Source: Nocardioidaceae bacterium
GTDB lineage: Bacteria > Actinomycetota > Actinomycetes > Propionibacteriales > Nocardioidaceae
Length of the DNA: 6,402 bases
Reading direction: 5' to 3'
Assembly (NCBI GenBank): GCA_013696065.1
Contig: JACCZJ010000262.1
Span: 1 to 6,402, forward strand
Both the position numbers and the translations under genes were made by a program. How positions within the stretch are numbered: position 1 is the stretch's first letter; each line of letters opens with the position of its first letter. This document shows, piece by piece, positions 1 through 4,692 of the stretch. The notes beneath the pieces are model-generated. The model was not told the origin of the DNA, searched no databases, and saw only the letters and a list, made by a program, of their open reading frames with translations.

Positions 1-20
1 GTGAATCCGTGCCGGTTAGG

Positions 21-27
21 AAGGAGG
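21..27 (+). promoter_or_regulatory. Ribosome binding site deciding the regulator start
   Basis: AAGGAGG is a near-perfect Shine-Dalgarno sequence. It lies 3 nt before ATG 31 and 9 nt before the in-frame GTG 37. It argues against the upstream GTG at position 1 as the real start. The choice between 31 and 37 remains open. Confidence 0.7.
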
Positions 28-30
28 GCA

Positions 31-948
31 ATGGTCGTGCCATCCAGTGCCAGCGGTCCTTCCGCTCAACCGGCCGTGAAGGGCCTCTCGATCCAAGCGG
101 TGAGCCGGCTCGTCGCGGTCCCCGCTCCGACGATTCGCTCATGGGAACGTCGATACGGTGTCCCAACCGCCAAGCGCAGCAGCGGTGGCCACCGGCGCTA
201 TCTGCCTGACGAGCTGACCGACGTACGGCGGATGCGGGACGAGATCGCAAAGGGACTCCGGGCAGCCGACGTCGCCGCCCTTATCAAAGCCGAAGCGGAG
301 TTCCCCGCGCTCCAGCAGGCACTCATCGACGACTTCCTCCAGGCGGCGCTGCGCCTTGAGCCGCGCGGCGTCGACACCCTCCTCGACCGCTCCAAGGAGG
401 CGCTCGGCCTCGATGCTGCGGTCAGCGAGGTGTTGCTACCCGCGATGCGGCAGATCGGCCAGTGGTGGCAGAGCGAGCGGTGCGACGTCGCCCAAGAGCA
501 CGTCGCCACGGAAGCTGCCCGCGCCTGGCTCAACCGGATGCTCTATCAGGCGCCCCCGCCGTGGCGAGACGGCACGGTGCTGCTCGCTTGTGGGCCACGC
601 GATCTCCACACGGTTGCCCTGGAGTCACTGGGTGTGCTGTTGTCGCACCGTGGCTGGTCCTGCCGCCTAGTCGGAGCGCGCACACCCGCGCAATCGCTCG
701 CCACGGCGGTGCGAGGTATTGGCGCCGTCGGCGTCATCGTGGTTTCGCATCTGGCGATCGGACGCGCCTCGGCGACTGACGCCCTCAGAGCAGCACAGCC
801 CTCGGGGGCGGCGCTGTTCTACGCCGGTAACGCCTTTGGCTCGCCGCGAAGCCGGTCGGGTGTGCCGGGCGCCTACCTCGGCGTGGATCTGACAAAGGCA
901 GCCGAGATCGTCACCAGAGACCTGACGGTCCACCGCCGGGTTCCTTGA
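31..948 (+). CDS. MerR-family regulator with CarH/LitR-like cobalamin-binding domain
   Basis: This is probably a DNA-binding repressor that senses adenosylcobalamin and light, as CarH and LitR do. With the start at 31 it has 305 residues. A MerR winged helix-turn-helix spans about 18-88, with the typical T-I-R-x-W-E-R-R-Y recognition region at 34-42 and GGHRRY at 52-57. A four-helix cap follows at about 95-172 and contains the family's W-x9-E-H signature (W146, E156, H157), which covers the upper face of B12 in CarH. A Rossmann-like B12 fold occupies 180-298: D191-x-H193 supplies the expected cobalt-ligating histidine, S239-x-L241 is present, and A265-G266 replaces the usual GG. The last residue of the D-x-H-x-x-G motif is Ala196 instead of Gly. 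A GTG at 1 is also in frame, but the strong AAGGAGG at 21-27 would then lie inside the gene; ATG 31 (3 nt spacing) or GTG 37 (9 nt spacing) fits better. The next gene is dinB2, 84 nt downstream. Family assignment is firm; light and B12 sensing are inferred. Confidence 0.87.
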   Translation: MVVPSSASGPSAQPAVKGLSIQAVSRLVAVPAPTIRSWERRYGVPTAKRSSGGHRRYLPDELTDVRRMRDEIAKGLRAADVAALIKAEAEFPALQQALIDDFLQAALRLEPRGVDTLLDRSKEALGLDAAVSEVLLPAMRQIGQWWQSERCDVAQEHVATEAARAWLNRMLYQAPPPWRDGTVLLACGPRDLHTVALESLGVLLSHRGWSCRLVGARTPAQSLATAVRGIGAVGVIVVSHLAIGRASATDALRAAQPSGAALFYAGNAFGSPRSRSGVPGAYLGVDLTKAAEIVTRDLTVHRRVP

Positions 949-954
949 GGGCTC

Positions 955-987
955 AGCTGGGCGCTTGCCACCAGCTAAGTCGGTGGC
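955..987 (+). other. Two overlapping, mutually exclusive short hairpins in the regulator-dinB2 gap
   Basis: AGCTGG at 955-960 pairs with CCAGCT at 971-976 (10-nt loop). GCCACC at 967-972 pairs with GGTGGC at 982-987 (9-nt loop). The two stems share bases 967-976, so only one can form at a time. There is no T tract after either stem, so a classical intrinsic terminator is unlikely. Partial termination, an attenuator-like switch, an operator or chance are all possible. Both stems are only 6 bp long. Confidence 0.3.
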
Positions 988-1021
988 CTCTGGTCTGGAC
1001 ACGTCCGACACAGGCTCCATC

Positions 1022-1026
1022 GGAGG
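1022..1026 (+). promoter_or_regulatory. Ribosome binding site of dinB2 supporting a TTG start
   Basis: GGAGG lies 6 nt before TTG 1033, an ideal distance. ATG 1051, the next in-frame start, has no comparable sequence in front of it. This is why the TTG is preferred. Confidence 0.65.
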
Positions 1027-1032
1027 TGCCTG

Positions 1033-2085
1033 TTGCCGGACAATGTCGCCATGTCACGACCCTGGGTGCTGCATGTGGATCTCGACCAGTTCATCGCTGC
1101 GGTCGAGGTGCTACGGCGCCCGGAGCTGACGGGGCGTCCAGTCGTTGTGGGGGGCAGGGGCGACCCGACCGAGCGGGGTGTCGTGTCGACTGCGTCGTAC
1201 GAGGCCCGCGAGTTCGGAGTCCACTCAGGTCTGCCACTGCGCATCGCGGCCCGCAAGTGTCCCGAAGCGGTGTTCCTGCCGCTGGACGGACCAGCGTACG
1301 AGGAAGCCTCGACGGCAGTCATGGACGCCTTGCGCTCCCTAGGCGTCATCGTCGAGGTGCTGGGCTGGGATGAGGCCTTCCTCGGTGTCGAGACCGACGA
1401 TCCGGAACGTTTCGCCGTACGGGTCCAGAAAACCGTCTTAGCTGCGACGAGGCTGCACTGTTCGGTCGGAATCGGCGATAACAAGCCCCGTGCCAAAATA
1501 GCTACGGACTTCGGCAAGCCGCGCGGCATGTTCCGCCTGACCGAAGAGAACTGGTCAGACGTCATGGCCGATAGGCCAACACACGCCTTGTGGGGGATCG
1601 GCAAGAAGACCGCCAAACGCCTTGTTGCACTGGACATCACCACCGTTCACGAATTGGCGCGAGCCGACCCTCACCTCCTTGCCGCCGAGCTGGGCCCCAC
1701 GATGGGTCCGTGGTATCGACGGCTCGGCCGAGGTGACGACACCTCGCCGGTAGACGCCACGCCGTACGTACCGCGGGGACGATCTCGAGAGACGACGTTT
1801 CAACATGACCTGAGCGACTGGGCCGATGTCGCAGCCGAGGTACGACGGCTCGCCGGCCAGGTGGCTGACGACCTCGTCAGTCTTGAGCGTCCTGCCACGA
1901 GGGTGGCGGTGAAGGTGCGCTATGCCCCGTTCCAGACTCACACCAGGAGCGTCACCTTGGCCGAGCCGACGAGCGAGGTCGAAGACATCGCGGCGGCTGC
2001 GTTAGGCCTCATCGCGAAACTCGACCACGATCGAGCTGTTCGGCTGATCGGCGTACGGGCCGAGATGTCGACTCCTTCACGGTGA
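1033..2085 (+). CDS. dinB2: DNA polymerase IV, DinB2-type Y-family translesion polymerase
   Basis: This is a template-dependent, proofreading-free DNA polymerase that copies past damaged bases. The protein has 350 residues from TTG 1033, the normal length for the family. Palm and fingers occupy about 8-165, with catalytic D16 in the HVDLDQF motif and the D113-E114 pair in GWDEAF; C143-A157 is the conserved S-x-G-I-x-x-N-K-x-x-A-K segment. A helix-hairpin-helix thumb spans about 184-240 (LWGIGKKTAKRL) and the little finger about 250-343. The residue after F20 is Ile21, where most DinB proteins have the aromatic steric gate. This, the DLDQF motif and overall similarity to remembered mycobacterial DinB2 sequences (Rv3056 type, Leu at this site) place it in that subgroup. 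The C terminus stops just after RLIGVRAEM and shows no QLxLF-like sliding-clamp motif. No LexA-type GAAC-N4-GTTC box is visible upstream, so classical SOS control is not supported. ATG 1051 is the alternative start. Confidence 0.93.
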   Translation: MPDNVAMSRPWVLHVDLDQFIAAVEVLRRPELTGRPVVVGGRGDPTERGVVSTASYEAREFGVHSGLPLRIAARKCPEAVFLPLDGPAYEEASTAVMDALRSLGVIVEVLGWDEAFLGVETDDPERFAVRVQKTVLAATRLHCSVGIGDNKPRAKIATDFGKPRGMFRLTEENWSDVMADRPTHALWGIGKKTAKRLVALDITTVHELARADPHLLAAELGPTMGPWYRRLGRGDDTSPVDATPYVPRGRSRETTFQHDLSDWADVAAEVRRLAGQVADDLVSLERPATRVAVKVRYAPFQTHTRSVTLAEPTSEVEDIAAAALGLIAKLDHDRAVRLIGVRAEMSTPSR

Positions 2086-2086
2086 G

Positions 2087-2123
2087 TGACTCGACACATC
2101 ACCCTGAACAGGTCGACGAGTCA
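2087..2123. terminator. Possible bidirectional hairpin between convergent genes
   Basis: TGACTCG at 2087-2093 pairs perfectly with CGAGTCA at 2117-2123, immediately after the dinB2 stop and before the stop of the opposing gene. The 23-nt loop contains a smaller CCTG/CAGG pair. There is no T tract. The convergent position suggests a transcription stop, but a 7-bp stem with a large loop is weak evidence. Confidence 0.3.
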
Positions 2124-2148
2124 GACCACACACCCGTCCCCACGACGG

Positions 2149-2559
2149 TCAGGCACTCGCGGCCAGCATGTCGTCAGGAGAGATGATCCGGAGGTCGGCG
2201 TCGGTCGCGAGATAGATCGGCCGCAGCGGTATGTCGTGTGCGCTGGCGGCGTCGGTGAGTGCCACCGCCCAGTCGGCATCCGACAGCGTCCGGCGGTCCG
2301 GGCCGGGGCGTGCAAGCAACAGGGCCACTGACCCGTCGGCGACGTGGTGGTCGAGAAGTTGACGATTGAGCTCCATGATCCGGTCGAGCAGCTGCACATC
2401 AGGCTCGTGGGGGAGATCTTCGAGTTGGGCCAGAAATGCGGTGGGCTGTCCGCCGGGAGCGAGCACGTTGAGCCACAGCTGCGGACGGGAGAAACCCAAA
2501 GGCCCCATCAAGAGCCGCCAATGCTGCTCGAGGTCTGCTTGGGTGCGAATGGGCTGCAT
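2149..2559 (-). CDS. Uncharacterised small actinobacterial protein ('LMGPLGF' family)
   Basis: I recognise the sequence style but know no function. It resembles a common 130-150-residue hypothetical protein of actinobacteria, and the 136 residues here fit that length. It is probably soluble: there is no signal peptide or membrane helix. Recognisable blocks are LMGPLGFSRPQLWLNVL near the N terminus (about 17-33), an acidic helix-forming stretch with RIMELNRQLLDHH around 60-73, a hydrophobic strand DGSVALLLARPG (about 76-87), then SDADWAVALTDAA and the C-terminal block IYLATDADLRIISPDDML. The frame stays open upstream to 2775, but residues before this Met are rich in Pro, Arg and Ser and lack family character, so ATG 2559 was chosen; it has no clear Shine-Dalgarno sequence. 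ATG at 2613 is an alternative. The gene is convergent with dinB2 and divergent from the DUF1918 gene. Confidence 0.75.
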   Translation of the reverse strand: MQPIRTQADLEQHWRLLMGPLGFSRPQLWLNVLAPGGQPTAFLAQLEDLPHEPDVQLLDRIMELNRQLLDHHVADGSVALLLARPGPDRRTLSDADWAVALTDAASAHDIPLRPIYLATDADLRIISPDDMLAASA

Positions 2560-2650
2560 CTCATGAGGCGGCTTGAGCGAAGATCTGGGTGAACGCTTCG
2601 GTGAAGTCGGCATACGTCTAGCCTGGCGTGCCGTGGTGCTGGATTCGCTG

Positions 2651-2659
2651 TTATCCACA
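2651..2659 (+). other. Isolated DnaA-box-like sequence
   Basis: TTATCCACA matches the classical DnaA box exactly. Only one copy is present and no AT-rich unwinding region is nearby, so this is not an origin. In a high-GC genome it could be a regulatory or DnaA-titrating site, or chance. Confidence 0.35.
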
Positions 2660-2689
2660 GCCATATTTCGATGCGCCCCACGCCCACGC

Positions 2690-2741
2690 CGACCTGTCCG
2701 CAACGTGGGCTGCCCTGGCGGTCTCAGTTGCGGACAAGTCG
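2690..2741. repeat. Inverted repeat with 15-bp arms
   Basis: The left arm at 2690-2704 (CGACCTGTCCGCAAC) and the right arm at 2727-2741 (GTTGCGGACAAGTCG) are complementary at 14 of 15 positions, including 10 uninterrupted pairs. The 22-nt spacer is 2705-2726. A related sequence in the same orientation as the right arm, GTTGCGCGACATCG, occurs at 2764-2777. No T tract follows the stem on either strand. Its place between two divergent genes suggests a pair of operator sites; a stable RNA hairpin is also possible. Confidence 0.6.
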
Positions 2742-2836
2742 CGGGGGGGAAGCCAAGCCCGACGTTGCGCGACATCGAGGAGAACGATCGACGACTACCC
2801 CTGGGCAGCTTGCCTGATGCGGTCTAACCTGAAAGC

Positions 2837-2842
2837 GGGAGG
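2837..2842 (+). promoter_or_regulatory. Ribosome binding site of the DUF1918 gene
   Basis: GGGAGG lies 8 nt before ATG 2851. The in-frame GTG at 2842 overlaps this site, which makes ATG 2851 the proper start. Confidence 0.75.
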
Positions 2843-2850
2843 TGGCTGAC

Positions 2851-3036
2851 ATGCAAGCACAAATCGGTGAGCGACTGCTCATCCACGGCAAGAAGGTCGG
2901 CACAGCTGATCTCGTCGCGGAGATAGTCGAGGTCAAAGGCAAGAATGGCGGACCGCCATACCTGGTGAGATACCCCGACGGCCACGAAACCCTCATGTAT
3001 CCCGGCCCCGACTGCGTCGTGGAGCACGCCGAGTAG
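2851..3036 (+). CDS. DUF1918 family protein
   Basis: This 61-residue protein has the full length and pattern of DUF1918, a family of small, probably beta-strand-rich cytosolic proteins frequent in actinobacteria and without an established role. The family hallmarks are visible in order: GERLLIHGKKVG (6-17), EIVEVKGKNGGPPYLVR (27-43) and the ending RYPDGHETLMYPGPDCVVEH. There is no signal peptide, membrane segment or cysteine pair. The start is set by GGGAGG 8 nt upstream. The gene stands alone on the plus strand, converging on the membrane-protein gene with a 30-nt gap. The family assignment is confident; I can offer no function. Confidence 0.9.
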   Translation: MQAQIGERLLIHGKKVGTADLVAEIVEVKGKNGGPPYLVRYPDGHETLMYPGPDCVVEHAE

Positions 3037-3040
3037 GTCT

Positions 3041-3057
3041 CGGCACCCTGGTGGCCG
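3041..3057. terminator. Possible bidirectional terminator hairpin
   Basis: A GC-rich stem lies in the 30-nt gap between the convergent DUF1918 and FUSC-like genes. CGG at 3041-3043 pairs with CCG at 3055-3057, and CAC at 3044-3046 pairs with GTG at 3051-3053; G3054 bulges and CCTG forms the loop. No T tract follows on either strand, so factor-independent termination would be inefficient. The position supports a terminator role more than the sequence does. Confidence 0.35.
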
Positions 3058-3066
3058 GGTCGGCAG

Positions 3067-4572
3067 TTACCTCGGTCGCCTTCGAATCCTGAGTCGCGGC
3101 TGGGCCGTCCGTGAGGTGCTTGCTTCAGCACGTCCGGGAAGGCTGACGATACGCCGGGGAGCCGGCGCCGGACGCCGCTCCAGATGGCGAATCAACTCGT
3201 CCAGATTCAGCTCGGCAAGCAAACGTTCGACGGTAGCTAGTAAGGCGAAGTTCAGCTCTGCGAAGGTCGCATCATCTCGGGGATCGATCATGACGAGTTC
3301 GGTGAGCCGGGCCTGCGCTTCCTTGAGCCCTTCCGACGCCAATCTGAGCTCGTCCGGGTTCGGAAGCTCCTGTCCAGGCTGAGCTTCGGTGCGCACAAGC
3401 CGGCCGAAGGCGCGTACGGCGGCCGCCAGCTCGTGGAGGAGCAAGCCGACGGCGATGACCTGGAGATCGTCACTGAAGTCATGCGGTTGCGACCGGCGAC
3501 TTCGCTCCGCGTCATCGAGCGAACGGAACATGCTGCGCACCGCGACCGAAGCATGCTCCAGCGCCTCTAGACCGCGCCGCAGTCCGGGCCCGGCGTCTGT
3601 GGTTCCGAGGGCTCGTAGGTTGAGCCGCCTGCTCTCCTCCGCACGTAGTAGAGCGTTGCCGACGTTGGGGATGCTATGGGTCAAGTGCCGCGCTTCCCCC
3701 AGCCAGCGAGAGGTCCAGTCGGTCAGCGCCGCACCGGTTTGCCGGGCACCTTCGAGGTCGTCGGCTGCCGTGTCGAGCAATCGAGCGAGCTCCCCCGCGA
3801 AGCCGTCGATTGCACCTCCGGCGTCCTCGGTGGCGACGCGAGGCGGGAAAAGCAGGTTCGACAAGACCCCTACCCCTGCGCCCACCAGTGTCTCCGTCAT
3901 CCGTTCCCAGGCTGCCATCTCCGCACTCCGTGCGCCGGCGCCCAACACAAGCATCGCGCTGATAGGCACCTCCAACGCGTTTGCCCCCAAGCGGAGCACC
4001 TGAGCGATCAGCATTGACGACCCGATCACGATGCCGAGGCTCCACCACGAAACGCCGAACAGAGAAGCGAACGCCACCGCCACCGCGACACCTGCAACCA
4101 CGCTCACCACACGCTGCACACCGGAGGTCAACAAGCTGACGGGCGTGAGCTGGACGACCAGGAGTGCGGTCAACGGGGCTAACAACGGCTCGCTGTCGGG
4201 AAACAGCGCGTGGGCGACGGCATAGCTCGCGACCGCTGCCGCAGTGAGCCGCAGCGCCCACGCCGTAGAGGAGCGGCCTCTCTGTCGAAACCGATCCGTG
4301 GTGATACGTGCGATCCGCCGCAATAGCGCGACTGTCCCAGTCACATTGAAAGTATGGCGGACCAGACGTGCTTCTCCGCCGGACATCGGACGCCAAACAG
4401 GCGAGCTCGTTGCGCACAGCATCCGAAACGCGCGCGCGTTGGCCGTCCACGGGTCGCAGGGGGCGGCGTCGATCGACGTACTCGCCGAAGCTGCCTGCTC
4501 AGCAGCGACAGACGTACTCGCCGCAGCTGCCTGCGCAGCAGCGACAGAGGCCGCATCCTCACCGGTGGCCAA
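3067..4572 (-). CDS. FUSC / aromatic acid exporter family-like membrane protein
   Basis: This is probably an inner-membrane efflux-type protein of the FUSC/ArAE group. Substrates are unknown, although some relatives export aromatic acids. In the 501-residue longest form, hydrophobic segments lie at about 104-124, 130-148, 155-173, 176-193 and 202-243. They include the family pattern L-L-A-P-L-T-A-L-L-V-V-Q, the R-x-G-x-N-A-L-E-V-P-I-S-A turn and an ending N-L-L-F-P-P. A long charged helical cytoplasmic domain (about 245-475) and a basic tail follow. The start is uncertain. TTG 4572 follows AGGAG by 3 nt and a stop codon (TAG) lies two codons further upstream, but it adds about 100 residues before the first helix, including two 12-residue Ala/Ser repeats. 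ATG 4386 or GTG 4344 would give lengths more usual for the family but lack a ribosome binding site. The gene is divergent from ktrB. Family call is firm; function is not. Confidence 0.78.
   Translation of the reverse strand: MATGEDAASVAAAQAAAASTSVAAEQAASASTSIDAAPCDPWTANARAFRMLCATSSPVWRPMSGGEARLVRHTFNVTGTVALLRRIARITTDRFRQRGRSSTAWALRLTAAAVASYAVAHALFPDSEPLLAPLTALLVVQLTPVSLLTSGVQRVVSVVAGVAVAVAFASLFGVSWWSLGIVIGSSMLIAQVLRLGANALEVPISAMLVLGAGARSAEMAAWERMTETLVGAGVGVLSNLLFPPRVATEDAGGAIDGFAGELARLLDTAADDLEGARQTGAALTDWTSRWLGEARHLTHSIPNVGNALLRAEESRRLNLRALGTTDAGPGLRRGLEALEHASVAVRSMFRSLDDAERSRRSQPHDFSDDLQVIAVGLLLHELAAAVRAFGRLVRTEAQPGQELPNPDELRLASEGLKEAQARLTELVMIDPRDDATFAELNFALLATVERLLAELNLDELIRHLERRPAPAPRRIVSLPGRAEASTSRTAQPRLRIRRRPR
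4475..4546. repeat. Tandem duplication of a 36-bp unit
   Basis: Bases 4475-4510 are repeated directly at 4511-4546 with 34 of 36 identical positions. The unit length is a multiple of three. In the minus-strand frame of the FUSC-like gene it encodes two Ala/Ser-rich 12-residue repeats (residues 9-20 and 21-32 of the longest form). At least one plus-strand frame and a second minus-strand frame are also open across it, so coding status cannot be settled from open frames alone. Confidence 0.85.
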
Positions 4573-4692
4573 CTTCTCCTACTCGTCGAGCTCGTCGGTC
4601 CGGGCTGCGTCAGGCACGGTTCGTCGCAGCGCCCGATAGCAGTCGGTCAGGTAGCGCAGCAGGGAGGCAGCGGCTTATGGAAAGCTGCCTGA

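Larger units (their letters stand above)
2560..2850. other. Divergent non-coding region of about 290 bp
   Basis: This stretch separates two divergent genes. A plus-strand frame at 2573-2827 and the upstream extension of the minus-strand gene are both open here. Their third-codon-position GC is only about background (roughly 63% by hand count for the plus frame), and neither has a family signature, so I do not call them genes. The region contains an inverted repeat at 2690-2741, a related partial copy near 2764-2777, an exact DnaA-box sequence at 2651-2659 and a run of seven G at 2743-2749. No convincing promoter pair could be picked by eye. Confidence 0.55.

Noticed and set aside
1..30. In-frame GTG at position 1 as start of the MerR-type regulator
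   Set aside because: The strong AAGGAGG at 21-27 would lie inside the coding region, and the ten extra residues show no family similarity.
949..1032. LexA/SOS box upstream of dinB2
   Set aside because: No GAAC-N4-GTTC-like sequence is present in the gap.
2560..2775. N-terminal extension of the minus-strand 136-residue protein to 208 residues
   Set aside because: The extra part is Pro/Arg/Ser-rich, has no ribosome binding site and crosses the inverted repeat.
2573..2827. 84-codon plus-strand frame ending just before the DUF1918 gene
   Set aside because: Third-position GC is near background, there is no family signature, the start would be TTG with a weak binding site, and the inverted repeat lies within it.
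3674..4450. 258-codon minus-strand frame overlapping the FUSC-like gene
   Set aside because: It is Arg/Gly-rich without membrane segments and is a shadow of the FUSC-like frame, which carries clear membrane helices and family motifs.
4354..4692. 112-codon plus-strand frame abutting ktrB
   Set aside because: Arg/Ser-rich shadow frame antisense to the FUSC-like gene; no binding site and no recognisable domain. The abutting stop and start appear coincidental.
4573..4692. c-di-AMP or potassium-type riboswitch before ktrB
   Set aside because: The 120-bp gap is short and I see no conserved core of the ydaO or other known riboswitch families.
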